Shown here: in pieces, positions 34,222 through 42,965 of the stretch
Position numbering within the stretch: position 1 is the stretch's first letter
Layout: each line of letters starts with the position of its first letter
Assembly: GCA_016792585.1 (NCBI GenBank)
Contig: JAEULB010000100.1
Coordinates: 28,247-92,246 of the forward strand
Reading direction: 5' to 3'
Source: Rhodospirillaceae bacterium
Lineage (GTDB): Bacteria; Pseudomonadota; Alphaproteobacteria; SHVZ01
DNA length: 64,000 nucleotides
Made by a program: the position numbers and the translations under genes
The notes under the pieces: generated by a model
Database searches by the model: none
What the model saw: only the letters and a program-made list of their open reading frames with translations
Told to the model about the DNA's origin: nothing

Positions 34222-35666
34222 TCGAGCGGCAGGCTCAAGGTCACGCGGAAGCCGCCCTCGGTCCGGTTCTCGGCGACGGCGGAGCCGTTGAGCGCGGTCA
34301 GGTTGCGGCGGACCACCCAGAGGCCGAGGCCGAAACCGGCGCCGACCTCGGGCGGGCGGAACGACGACCCGCGCTCGAACAGGTGCGGCAGGCGATCGGG
34401 CGACACGCCCGGCCCGTCGTCCTCGACCACCAGGTTGGCGAGGTTCCTGTCGACGGTCAGCGCGACGCGGATGGTGCCGCCCTTCGGCGAGAAGGTCAGC
34501 GCGTTGTCGAGCACTTGGTCGAGCGCTGCGGCGAGCAGGTTGCCGCCGCGCGGCAGGATGACGCCGGCATCTGCGACGACGCCGATCGCGATGTTGCGGG
34601 CGGCGGCGTCGGGCGTGATCCGCTCGGCCGCGGCTTCCATGATGGTGGCGATGTCGGTCGGCTCCTCCGACGGATCGAGGAGGGCGGCGGCGCTGTCGTC
34701 GAGGCGGCGCGCCTGCTCGACCATGCCGTCGAGACGGTCGAGCGCCTCTTCCACGGCGGCGAGCGCGATCACGCCGCGGGCGTCGTTCGGATCGACGCGG
34801 CGGCGCAAGGGCTCGATCGCCTGTCGGATCGTGCCCAACGGCGTCTTGAACGCGTGCGCGGTCTCCTCGGCCGCGTCGCGGAGATGCGTCGCCGCCGCGC
34901 GCAGCCGCTCGACCATGCGGTCGAAGGCGGTCGCCACCGGATCCAGCTCGGGCAGCGGATTCGCATCGGCAAAGCGAGCGCGGGCGCGACCTGACGCGAT
35001 GGTGCGGGCGGTGTGCGCGAACTGACGGATCGCGCCGCGGAGATCGAAGACGATCAGCGCCACGATGATCGCGAAGGCCAGATAGAGGGCGGCGGCGATC
35101 TGTACCTCGCGCGACTGCCAGTAGGGCCGCCCGAGGCCGTTGCCGACTTCGGCCGCGACCACCAGCGCCCAGCATCCCCGCGGCGACTTGACCGGCACGA
35201 TCGCGGTCGCGATCTCGGCCTGGCCGTCGCCGCGGTCGCGGCGGAGCGCCAGCGGGAAGTCGCCGGCACAGCTCTCGCCGAGCCGGTCCAGCACGCCGGT
35301 CTCCGCAAGCCGCGCCCGCACCAGCTCGGCCTCGGCCGGGGCGACCGCAGGCGCGGCGGCGACGAGGAGGAAGCCCGCTTCCGCCGGCTGTGCCGGCTTG
35401 AACAGCAGGCGGATCAGCAGGCTTTCCTGCTGGAAGGGTGTCAGCTCCTCGCTCAGGCGGAAGTTGGGCGTGGTCTCGGCGCGCGCCAGCCTCGGCGCGA
35501 TCGCGCGGCCGACGGTGAGGCCCGTCGTCTGGATCGAGGTCAGCATCAGCTGCTGGCGCTGGTCGTCGGCGACCCGGAACACCTCGTAGAGGAGGACCGG
35601 AAGGGCGGCGAACAGGATGCCGAGAAGGATGCCGCGGGCGGCGAAGGAATGGATCCAGCGCGCCAT
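34218..35666 (-). CDS. Sensor histidine kinase
   Basis: A 482-residue membrane kinase with TM1 at about residues 10-30, a periplasmic domain of about 155 residues (two Cys, C133 and C165) and TM2 at about 188-209. A HAMP-like linker leads to the phospho-accepting His H271 in TAHAFKTPLG, then N box (DNALTFSP), G1 (EDDGPG) and G2 (GFGLGLWV). The AHAFKTPLG form resembles the PhoQ/PrmB-type group rather than a standard HExxN H-box. It starts one base after the stop of its response regulator. The longer reading frame upstream is a shadow. The signal is unknown. Confidence 0.92.
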   Translation of the reverse strand: MARWIHSFAARGILLGILFAALPVLLYEVFRVADDQRQQLMLTSIQTTGLTVGRAIAPRLARAETTPNFRLSEELTPFQQESLLIRLLFKPAQPAEAGFLLVAAAPAVAPAEAELVRARLAETGVLDRLGESCAGDFPLALRRDRGDGQAEIATAIVPVKSPRGCWALVVAAEVGNGLGRPYWQSREVQIAAALYLAFAIIVALIVFDLRGAIRQFAHTARTIASGRARARFADANPLPELDPVATAFDRMVERLRAAATHLRDAAEETAHAFKTPLGTIRQAIEPLRRRVDPNDARGVIALAAVEEALDRLDGMVEQARRLDDSAAALLDPSEEPTDIATIMEAAAERITPDAAARNIAIGVVADAGVILPRGGNLLAAALDQVLDNALTFSPKGGTIRVALTVDRNLANLVVEDDGPGVSPDRLPHLFERGSSFRPPEVGAGFGLGLWVVRRNLTALNGSAVAENRTEGGFRVTLSLPLD

Positions 35667-35667
35667 C

Positions 35668-36348
35668 TCAGCTCCGCCAGCGATAGCCATAGCCGGGGTA
35701 GGCCTCGATCGCGTCGAATTCCTCGTCGATGTCGCGGAACTTCTGGCGGATGCGCCGGATCGCCGCGCGGACGTTTGTGCGATAGCCGTCGGCGCCAGAT
35801 CCCGCGACGAAGCCCTGGCCGCGCGCGGCATCGTAGATCTCGCGATAGCCCACGTCGCGGCCGGCGCGCTCGGCCAGAAGACGCACCATCCTGACTTCGG
35901 TCGGCGTCAGCGACACGGTCTTCCCGTGCCAGACGACGCGGGCGCCGTCGAAGGCGAGCGCGGTCGTCGCTTCCTGCACCGGTGCCGCTTTGGCGCCGGC
36001 GAGCGCGATCTTGAGTCGCTGCACCACGATCGCCGCACTCTTCGCCTTGTCGACGAAGTCGACCGCGCCGAGCGTCAGCCCATGTTCCTCGAACACCGGC
36101 TCGGCATGGCCGGTGAGGAAGACGACCGGGGCGTCGACGCCGGCTTCGCGCAACGCGCGCAGCAGCGCCGGTCCGTCGGTCTCCGGCATCCGCCAGTCGA
36201 GCACCCAGGCGTCGGCGCGATGACCTTCGGCGACCCACGCAAGGGCCGGGGCGGCACCGGGGAAGTCCTGCACTCGAAATCCGGCATCTTCCAGGTTCGC
36301 TGCGAGCAGACCGCGGAAGGTGGCATCGTCGTCGACCAGCACGATCAT
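35668..36348 (-). CDS. OmpR-family response regulator
   Basis: A 226-residue regulator. The receiver has the acidic pair D7/D8, phospho-acceptor D51 in VLDWRMPE, T79 and K101 in DFVDKAKS. The usual K-P after the conserved Lys is absent (KAKS), a minor variant. The C-terminal winged helix (about residues 130-226) ends in the typical EAYPGYGYRWR turn. The gene lies 6 bases after the upstream lipoprotein gene and 1 base before the kinase, so all three form one operon. Confidence 0.93.
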   Translation of the reverse strand: MIVLVDDDATFRGLLAANLEDAGFRVQDFPGAAPALAWVAEGHRADAWVLDWRMPETDGPALLRALREAGVDAPVVFLTGHAEPVFEEHGLTLGAVDFVDKAKSAAIVVQRLKIALAGAKAAPVQEATTALAFDGARVVWHGKTVSLTPTEVRMVRLLAERAGRDVGYREIYDAARGQGFVAGSGADGYRTNVRAAIRRIRQKFRDIDEEFDAIEAYPGYGYRWRS

Positions 36349-36354
36349 TTCTAT

Positions 36355-36813
36355 TCAGCCTCGTTTGGCGGCGGCGATGAGCCTGAGGCAACGGTCGCCG
36401 TCGCGGCTCGGCGCGGGACGCCCGTTGACGTCGTAGTGAAGCGCGAAGAAGCCATTTCGTCCTGTGTCGAAATAAAGGTAGATCGCGACGTCGCATCCGG
36501 TGGCGCGGTAGCCGAGCACCTTGGCGGGCGCCACGTCGCGCTCGGTGGCGGGAGCGCCGAGCCGGGCCACGACCTCGTCCTGCCGCATGCCTTCGATCTT
36601 GGGGAGCGCGTCGGGCGGAAGCGCCGCGGTAGCCGGAGGTGCGGGCTGAGGCGCGGCGGGACGTGTCGGCGCGGTACTCTGAGATGTCGACGCAGCCGCA
36701 CCCGACTGCGCTGCCGGTGCCGGCGGCGCAGGTCCGGTGAGCGGTGGAAGCTTGTCGCAGGCCGCCACGAGGGCGACCGCCACCACGATCTTTGCATGAC
36801 GCACTAAGGACAT
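36355..36813 (-). CDS. Lipoprotein with OmlA/SmpA-like C-terminal region, upstream of the two-component genes
   Basis: A 152-residue protein with a lipobox VAAC, so Cys 19 would be lipidated. A Pro/Ala linker of about 50 residues follows. The C-terminal 80 residues (GMRQDEVVARLGAPATER) look like the small OmlA/SmpA fold that often binds other envelope proteins. It heads the operon with the response regulator and kinase, so it could feed envelope information to the kinase (inference). Confidence 0.75.
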   Translation of the reverse strand: MSLVRHAKIVVAVALVAACDKLPPLTGPAPPAPAAQSGAAASTSQSTAPTRPAAPQPAPPATAALPPDALPKIEGMRQDEVVARLGAPATERDVAPAKVLGYRATGCDVAIYLYFDTGRNGFFALHYDVNGRPAPSRDGDRCLRLIAAAKRG

Positions 36814-36983
36814 AGCCCCGACGTTATCGAAGGTGGGCGGCCACGGGAAGGCGACGCACCAGTGACAACGCTGTGACCGGCTTTTCGGTTCCGGTGACCT
36901 CGCAACTACTTCCGCTCTCAGGTGCTAGTGCTCCTGGCAAGCCTCGCCTAGATGGGTAAGGCGGACAATCTTGAGGAGTCGTC

Positions 36984-37199
36984 ATGCGTATCCCCACCGT
37001 CATCGTTCTGTCCTTCCTGGCTCTGGGCACCGCCGGGTGCTCGAACATGACCAACCAGCAGCAGCGGGCCCTGTCGGGTGGCGCCATCGGTGCGGCTGGC
37101 GGCGCGATCGTCGGCTCCCTGACCGGCAGCTGGCTCACCGGCGCGGTGATCGGCGGCGCGGGCGGCGCGGCCGTCGGCGCCCTGAGCAGCGGCCGATAA
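36984..37199 (+). CDS. Small glycine-zipper lipoprotein
   Basis: A 71-residue protein with a signal peptide and lipobox TAGC (Cys 19), then a glycine-zipper region (GGAIGAAGGAIVGSLTG... GGAGGAAVGAL) of about 45 residues. Such proteins are outer-membrane lipoproteins in the Rickettsia 17-kDa/OsmB-like group. The start at 36984 has a TTGAGGAG ribosome site. It precedes another small exported gene by 26 bases. Confidence 0.85.
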   Translation: MRIPTVIVLSFLALGTAGCSNMTNQQQRALSGGAIGAAGGAIVGSLTGSWLTGAVIGGAGGAAVGALSSGR

Positions 37200-37225
37200 A
37201 TTCTTTTCTTCCCAAGGAGTTAGCC

Positions 37226-37468
37226 ATGACACGCATACGCACGCTCATTGCGGCAGCCGTCGGCGTGCTCTCGGTGGTCGCCGTCACAGCGCCGGCGTCG
37301 GCGCAGACGGTCTACTACGACCGCTACGGCCGGCCATACTACCGGTACTATGATCCGCCGCCGGCCTATTACACGCCGCCGCCGGCGTATTACTACCGGC
37401 CGTACCGGCCTCGGGTTTACTACCCGCCGCCGCCCCGTCCGGGCTTCAGCTTCTACTTCTCGAGCTGA
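37226..37468 (+). CDS. Small exported Tyr/Pro-rich protein
   Basis: An 80-residue protein with a signal peptide (cleavage near ASA-Q, residue 27) and a mature part built from Tyr, Pro and Arg. It contains repeated PPAYY units and ends FYFSS. No globular domain is expected. A strong AAGGAG ribosome site precedes the ATG. It is probably co-transcribed with the glycine-zipper gene. Function unknown; low-complexity exported proteins of this kind are widespread. Confidence 0.78.
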   Translation: MTRIRTLIAAAVGVLSVVAVTAPASAQTVYYDRYGRPYYRYYDPPPAYYTPPPAYYYRPYRPRVYYPPPPRPGFSFYFSS

Positions 37469-37551
37469 CCCAAGCTCCCGTCTCGTCGGATCGCCGTCCG
37501 CGGGCCGGGGTCGGTTGTGGGGATAGCCACCTCGCCAAGTGTGATGGCGTA

Positions 37552-37594
37552 GCGGGCGTCGTTGCCGGCCGGAAGGCCAGGCGACGGCGCCCGC
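37552..37594. repeat. Long imperfect palindrome between convergent genes
   Basis: GCGGGCGTCGTTGCC (37552-37566) pairs with the segment ending CGCCCGC at 37594. The 15-bp stem has two G-T wobbles, and an inner GGCC-GGAA-GGCC hairpin extends it across one bulged base. It lies between the ends of convergent genes 37226-37468 (+) and 37606-38505 (-), where a two-way terminator would be useful. No T run follows in either direction, so termination would need Rho or another factor. Confidence 0.6.
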
Positions 37595-37605
37595 ACTTCG
37601 TCCGC

Positions 37606-38505
37606 CTAGAGCGTCGGCGGCTTGATCCCTGCTTCCGCGGCGGCGGCGGTCAGCAGCGCGGTCACGTCCTTCTGCCCGAGACCCTGCTGGGTGCGCGCGC
37701 GGATCATCGCCTCGCGTGCGGCGCTGCCGACATGCGCCGGCGATCCAGCCTCCTTGGCCGCGCCGACGCCGATCGAGAGATCCTTGAAGGCGAGGTCGAG
37801 CGCGAAGCCGGGCTCGATGTCGCCCTTGAGCGCCTTGGTCGGCCAGTAGAGCTTCAGATGGTCGTTGCTCGAGAGCGACGAGGTCACCACCTCGAACAGC
37901 GCTTTGGTGTCGAGCCCGAGCTTGGCCCCCAAGGTGAAGACCTCGGCGTTGAGCTGGTTGAGGCACATCGCGAGATAGTTGTTCACGACCTTGGTCGCGA
38001 TACCGGCGCCGGGGCCGCCGCAATGGACGACTTTGTTGCCCATCGCGTTCAGGAGCGGCGTGACGCGCGCGAGGTCTTCCGGCGAGGCGCCCACCATGAA
38101 CAGGCTCTCGCCCTTTTCGGCATGCGCCGGGGAACGCCCGACGCCGGCGTCGACCCAGCCGATGCCTTTCTCCTTCAGCTTCTCCGCCATGCGGCGGCTC
38201 GCCGCCGGCGAGATCGTGCTCATGTCCATGTGCAGCATGCCCTTGCGGCCGCGGGCCAGCGTGCCGTCGGGCCCGAGCACGACGCCTTCGACGTCGGGCG
38301 TGTCGGGCACCATGGTGATCACGACGTCTGCGGCATCGACGACATCGCCGATGCTCTTCGCGCCTTTCGCTCCTGCCGCGACCAGCTTCTCGATCGCCGC
38401 CGGCCTGGGATCGAAGACGGTGACCTGGAAGCCCTTGCGCGCGAGGTTGGCCGACATCGGCCCGCCCATGTTGCCGAGCCCGATGAAGCCGATCCGATCT
38501 GCCAT
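37606..38505 (-). CDS. 3-hydroxyisobutyrate-dehydrogenase-family oxidoreductase
   Basis: A 299-residue beta-hydroxyacid dehydrogenase with an N-terminal NAD(P) loop GFIGLGNMGGPM. The family motif DAGVGRSPAHAEKG covers the substrate site, and the catalytic Lys is in GIATKVVNNYL. Relatives act on 3-hydroxyisobutyrate, tartronate semialdehyde or succinic semialdehyde. It is alone on this strand after the terminator of the upstream gene. The reaction is family-level only. Confidence 0.92.
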   Translation of the reverse strand: MADRIGFIGLGNMGGPMSANLARKGFQVTVFDPRPAAIEKLVAAGAKGAKSIGDVVDAADVVITMVPDTPDVEGVVLGPDGTLARGRKGMLHMDMSTISPAASRRMAEKLKEKGIGWVDAGVGRSPAHAEKGESLFMVGASPEDLARVTPLLNAMGNKVVHCGGPGAGIATKVVNNYLAMCLNQLNAEVFTLGAKLGLDTKALFEVVTSSLSSNDHLKLYWPTKALKGDIEPGFALDLAFKDLSIGVGAAKEAGSPAHVGSAAREAMIRARTQQGLGQKDVTALLTAAAAEAGIKPPTL

Positions 38506-38520
38506 GTGATGCGCCCCCGA

Positions 38521-38556
38521 AAAGAGAAGGGCCGGCGACAGGAAGCCGCCGGCCCC
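38521..38556 (-). terminator. Rho-independent terminator after the orphan binding-protein gene
   Basis: On the minus strand, arms GGGCCGGCG and CGCCGGCCC (plus-strand 38530-38538 and 38548-38556) with a 9-base loop are followed by the T-rich tail TTCTCTTTT. It lies about 20 bases after the stop of the 38578-40167 gene. Confidence 0.75.
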
Positions 38557-38577
38557 GTTGGTGACGAAGAGACTAGG

Positions 38578-40167
38578 TCAGGACTTGCTGATGTTCCAGA
38601 ACACCAGCACCGAACCCTTCACCACGCCGGTCACGTTCTTCCGCCACACGAAAGGCGGGTCGAACTGGCCGAGGAGGGCAATCGGCTGCACCTCCTGCAG
38701 GCGCTTGTGCAGGGGATCGAGCGCCGCCTTGCGGGCAGCGTCGTCCGGCGCCCTCAAGAATGCGTCGCGGAGCTTCTCGGCCTCGGCGTCGCACGCCCAG
38801 CCGAACCAGTTGTTGCCGCCGCAGGCCATGTTGGTCGCGATGTTGGTCAGCGGCGAGTGCATCGTCGTGCCGGTGAACCAGGTGGTGAACATGTTCCAGC
38901 CGCCCGAGTCCGTCGCCGGCGAGTCCTTCTTCGGCATGCGGCTCACCACCGTGCCCCAGTCCGCGATCTGGAGCTCGACGTTGACGCCGGCTTCCTTGAG
39001 ATTGGCCGCCGCCACCTGCGCCATCGCGCCGATCTGCGGCAGCTCGTTGGTGGTCATCAGGACCAGCTTCTCGCCCTTGTAGCCGGCTTCGGCGAAGAGC
39101 TGCTTGGCCTTCGCCAGGTCCTTCTTCTTGTACGGCTCCGAGCCTGCCTCGCTGCCCCACGGCCCGTCGCAGACGTAGAAGGAGTTGCAGACCTTCCACC
39201 ACTTCGGATCGCCGTAGGCGGCGGCCATGAAGTCGCGCTGGTCGAACAGATATGCCAGTGCCTGGCGGGCCTTCACGTCGTTGAACGGCGGCAGCAGCGA
39301 GTTGACGCGCATCCCGCCGTAGTTGCCGAAGGGAGGAAGCTTGTCGATCACCAGGTCGCGGTTGTTGGCCAGCGGCGCGACCTGGTCGTTCGACGGCGAA
39401 TCCCAGAGGTCGACCTCGCCCTTGGCGATCGCGGCCGCGACGGTGCCGGCATCGGGAATGATGTGCCATTCGACGCGGTCGACCTTGGCGATCTTGCCGC
39501 CGGTGAGACCGTCCACCGGCTCGGTGCGCGGGATGTAGTCGGGATTCTTCTTGAAGGCGACGAAGGCGCCCGGCTTCCACTCGTCGCGATTGAGGATGAA
39601 GGGACCGGAGCCGATGCCGGTCGCGATCGGCGTCGCCGCGTCGGTCTTGGCGTCGGCCTCGCGGAAGATCACAGGCATCTGGCCGCCGGCGGAGCCGATC
39701 GAGAACTCGACGAAGCCGTAGGGCTCCTTGAGCTTGAGCACGAAGGTGCGGTCGTCGACCACCGACCAGTCGGCGGTGAACGAGGCGAGCCGCTGGCCGA
39801 TGACGTCGCGCTTGGTCCAACGCTGGATCGAGGCGACGGCGTCCTTGGAGGTGACCGGCGTGCCGTCATGGAACTTGAGGCCCGGACGCAGCGAGAAGGT
39901 CCAGCTCAGCTTGTCGGCCGATACCGCCCAGTTCTCGACCATCTGCGGCTTGGCGCCGAGCTTGTAGTCCCACGCGAACAGCGTGTCCTGGACCATCAGC
40001 GCGAAGATCTTGGTGATCTGGATCGAGGAGAAATGGCTGTCGAGCACCTTCACGTCGGCCTGTGGGACGACGCGCAGTACGTTGTTCTGAGCCTCCGCAG
40101 GTGCCGTCGCTGCGATGGCGAGCGCGGCACCGACGAGGGCCAATCCTAAATGCCTATTGCGATGCAT
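38578..40167 (-). CDS. Peptide/nickel-type ABC transporter substrate-binding protein (second orphan)
   Basis: A 529-residue SBP_bac_5 periplasmic protein with a signal peptide of about 26 residues (PAEA-Q). It shares the opening motif, the WTFSLRPGLKFHDGTPV core and the C-terminal GGNNWFGWACD with the protein at 18394-19971 (GGTNWAGWPCD there), so the two are close paralogues. No transporter membrane genes are nearby. The long frame extending further upstream is a shadow. It is monocistronic, ending in a terminator. Ligand unknown. Confidence 0.9.
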   Translation of the reverse strand: MHRNRHLGLALVGAALAIAATAPAEAQNNVLRVVPQADVKVLDSHFSSIQITKIFALMVQDTLFAWDYKLGAKPQMVENWAVSADKLSWTFSLRPGLKFHDGTPVTSKDAVASIQRWTKRDVIGQRLASFTADWSVVDDRTFVLKLKEPYGFVEFSIGSAGGQMPVIFREADAKTDAATPIATGIGSGPFILNRDEWKPGAFVAFKKNPDYIPRTEPVDGLTGGKIAKVDRVEWHIIPDAGTVAAAIAKGEVDLWDSPSNDQVAPLANNRDLVIDKLPPFGNYGGMRVNSLLPPFNDVKARQALAYLFDQRDFMAAAYGDPKWWKVCNSFYVCDGPWGSEAGSEPYKKKDLAKAKQLFAEAGYKGEKLVLMTTNELPQIGAMAQVAAANLKEAGVNVELQIADWGTVVSRMPKKDSPATDSGGWNMFTTWFTGTTMHSPLTNIATNMACGGNNWFGWACDAEAEKLRDAFLRAPDDAARKAALDPLHKRLQEVQPIALLGQFDPPFVWRKNVTGVVKGSVLVFWNISKS

Positions 40168-40416
40168 GACGTGGCTCCGCTGTCTAGTGTTGTTGGACCG
40201 TTGAGGCCGGCTCGCTTTCCGAACCGGAACAAGTGTCGCCGATGCGAAACGGCATGCGCAAGGCGGGAACGCGACGAGTACGAGGTGAAGCCGGAGTCCG
40301 ACCCGGCAACCCGCTGCCCTGCCGGGCGTTATTGAGTAGGTCTCCCAGGGTGTTACGCGAGCAAAGGGGTACTGGGCGGGAATGAGTCCGCTCGCGCAAC
40401 TCAAGACAGAAGATCC

Positions 40417-41178
40417 ATGGACGGCATGGCCACGACGATCCCCGAACTCATTCCCCGTCGCGACTGGGCTCTCTTCCTCGACATCGACGGGACGCTGCTC
40501 GATCTCGCCGAGACGCCGAATGCGGTCGTCGTGCCTGAGGGCCTGCTGACGGCACTGGTGCGGGCGGCGAAGGCGCTCGATGGTGCGCTGGCGCTCGTCA
40601 GCGGCCGCGCCGTCGCCGACATCGACGCGCTGTTTCATCCGCTTCAGCTTCCCGCGGCGGGCATCCACGGCTTCGAGCTCAGGCCGAAGTCGGGGCCGCC
40701 GCGACGCGTGGCAGCCCTGATGACGCCGGCGCAGCGCGAGAGGCTGATCACCGCAGCGATCGGCCTTAAGGGCGTGATCGTCGAGGACAAGGCCGGCGCC
40801 GTCGCCTTCCACTATCGCCTCGCGTCCGACGTGCGCGAGGTCCTTGCCCGCCGCATCGAGGCGGTGCTCGAGGAGGACGACCTCAAGGAATTCGACATGC
40901 GCCCGGGCAAGATGATCTGGGAGGTCCGGCGTAACGGCATCGACAAGGGGAAGGCGGTCGAAGCACTGATGGCCGATCCTCCTTTCCGTGGCCGCGTGCC
41001 GGTCTTCGTCGGCGACGACGAGACCGACCTCGACGGCTTCGCCGGCGCCCGGCGCCAGGGCGGGCTGGCGCTTCCGGTCCGCGACCTGACGCCCGGCCCG
41101 GGCTTCGAAGGGCCTGCCGAAGTTCGGGCCTGGCTCGCGAAGCTGCCCTTGCATCTCGCCGAGAAGGTGTCGGCATGA
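40417..41178 (+). CDS. otsB: Trehalose-6-phosphate phosphatase
   Basis: A HAD-superfamily phosphatase of 253 residues. The DxDGT motif is LDIDGTLLD (D22, D24), the second motif is LVSGRA and the last is VGDDETDLDGF. It removes phosphate from trehalose-6-phosphate. It overlaps the GH15 gene by four bases. The 249-base gap upstream contains no convincing EcfG or sigma-70 promoter that I can see. Confidence 0.93.
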   Translation: MDGMATTIPELIPRRDWALFLDIDGTLLDLAETPNAVVVPEGLLTALVRAAKALDGALALVSGRAVADIDALFHPLQLPAAGIHGFELRPKSGPPRRVAALMTPAQRERLITAAIGLKGVIVEDKAGAVAFHYRLASDVREVLARRIEAVLEEDDLKEFDMRPGKMIWEVRRNGIDKGKAVEALMADPPFRGRVPVFVGDDETDLDGFAGARRQGGLALPVRDLTPGPGFEGPAEVRAWLAKLPLHLAEKVSA

Positions 41179-42965
41179 GCAATCTCGACCTCGCCGCCAT
41201 CGGCAACTGTGCGGTCGCGGCGCTGATCGACTGCGACGGGCGCATCGTCTGGTGGTGCATGCCCAGGCTCGACGGCGACCCGGTATTCTGCAACCTGCTC
41301 GCCGGCAACGCCGACTGGGGCTTCGCCGACGTCGATCTCGCCGACCGCGTCGAGTGCAAGCGAAGCTATCTCCGCAACACGGCGATGCTGGAGACTCTTC
41401 TGACCGATCAGTCAGGAGCGCAAGTCCGCATCACCGACTTCGCGCCGAGGTTCCGTAACCACCGCCGGACCTTCCGTCCGATCATGCTGATCCGCCGCAT
41501 CGAACCGGTCTCCGGGCGAGCCCGCATCCGCCTTCGCATCCGCCCCCGCTTCGACTACGGCGCGACCGAGCCGCGTCATACGCTCGGCAGCAACCACATC
41601 CGCTACATCGGCAACGACTCCTCGATGCGCGTGACCACCGATGCGCCGGTCTCCTACATCGAGAACGAGACCCTGTTCGTGCTCGACCAGCCGATCAACC
41701 TGATCTTCAGCCAGGATGAAAGCTTCGAGAGCCCGGTCGCGCACACCGCGCGCGACTTCGCCGAGCGCACCAACGAGTTCTGGCTCGAGTGGGTGCGCGA
41801 CCTGGCGATCCCGTTCGAGTGGCAGGACGCGGTGATCCGTGCCGCGATCACGCTCAAGCTCTGCGAGTATGAGGAGACGGGCGCGATCGTCGCGGCGCTG
41901 ACGACCTCGCTGCCGGAACACGCGAACAGCGGCCGCAACTGGGACTACCGCTTCTGCTGGCTGCGCGACACGTTCTTCGTCGTCCATGCGTTGAACCGGC
42001 TCGGCGCCACCAAGACGATGGAGGACTACCTCGGCTACATCGCCTCGGTGACCGTCTCGGAGCCGGCGATGCAGCTGAAGCCGGTCTACGGCATCATTCC
42101 CGGCAAGCCGCTGACGGAAAGCATCGTGCCGGCGCTCGTGGGCTACCGCGGCATGGGGCCGGTCCGGGTCGGCAACCAGGCCGCCGAGCAGGTCCAGAAC
42201 GACGTCTATGGCAGCGTCATCCTGGCCGCAGCGCAGATGTTCTTCGATACGCGGCTACCCAGACCCGGAGACGAGGCGCTGTTCACGCAGCTCGAGAAGC
42301 TGGGCGACGTCGCGGCCCGGGTCGCGCTCGAGCCGGACGCCGGTATCTGGGAGTTCCGCGGGCGCGCCCGCGTGCACACGCATTCCGCAGCGATGTGCTG
42401 GGCGGGTATCGCGCGCCTCGCCAAGATCGCGACCCATCTCGGCCTCGCCGAGCGCGCCACGCACTGGAAGGGCGAGGCGGCGCGGACCCGGAAGGCGATC
42501 CTCGATCAGGCCTGGGATGAGAAGTCTAATACCTTCGTCGAGAGCTTCGGCGGAACCGACATCGACGCGAGCCTGCTGCTTCTGCAGGAGGTCGGTTTCC
42601 TCGCCGCCGACGACCCGCGTTTCACCGGCACGCTGGCGACGATCGAGCGGAAGCTCCGCAACGGCCGCCAGATATTCCGCTACGACGCGCCTGACGATTT
42701 CGGCAAGCCGGCGACGTCGTTCACCGTCTGCACCTTCTGGTACATCGACGCCCTGGTCGCCGCCGGCCGGCGCGACGAGGCGAGGGAGTGGTTCGAGGAG
42801 ACGCTCTCCTGGCGCAACCCGCTCGGCCTGCTTTCCGAGGATCTCGATCCCAATACCGGAGAGCAGTGGGGCAACTTCCCCCAGACCTACGCGATGGTCG
42901 GCCTGATCAACTCGGCGATGCGACTCTCCAAGAGCTGGGAGGAAGCGTTTTGGCGCGTCTCGTGA
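41175..42965 (+). CDS. Glycoside hydrolase family 15 protein
   Basis: A 596-residue inverting glucosidase with an N-terminal beta domain (about 1-220) and an alpha/alpha-barrel. Catalytic region motifs include NWDYRFCWLRD, and a YRGMGPVRVGNQAAEQ segment holds a candidate Glu. The protein lacks a signal peptide, so it acts in the cytoplasm. GH15 members in this clade are glucoamylase- or trehalase-like. Position between otsB and otsA suggests it trims trehalose or recycles it; the exact reaction is inferred. Confidence 0.9.
   Translation: MSNLDLAAIGNCAVAALIDCDGRIVWWCMPRLDGDPVFCNLLAGNADWGFADVDLADRVECKRSYLRNTAMLETLLTDQSGAQVRITDFAPRFRNHRRTFRPIMLIRRIEPVSGRARIRLRIRPRFDYGATEPRHTLGSNHIRYIGNDSSMRVTTDAPVSYIENETLFVLDQPINLIFSQDESFESPVAHTARDFAERTNEFWLEWVRDLAIPFEWQDAVIRAAITLKLCEYEETGAIVAALTTSLPEHANSGRNWDYRFCWLRDTFFVVHALNRLGATKTMEDYLGYIASVTVSEPAMQLKPVYGIIPGKPLTESIVPALVGYRGMGPVRVGNQAAEQVQNDVYGSVILAAAQMFFDTRLPRPGDEALFTQLEKLGDVAARVALEPDAGIWEFRGRARVHTHSAAMCWAGIARLAKIATHLGLAERATHWKGEAARTRKAILDQAWDEKSNTFVESFGGTDIDASLLLLQEVGFLAADDPRFTGTLATIERKLRNGRQIFRYDAPDDFGKPATSFTVCTFWYIDALVAAGRRDEAREWFEETLSWRNPLGLLSEDLDPNTGEQWGNFPQTYAMVGLINSAMRLSKSWEEAFWRVS

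Noticed and set aside
40168..40416. EcfG general-stress promoter upstream of otsB
   Set aside because: GGAAC-like words occur at two places, but no CGTT partner at 16-17 bases spacing.
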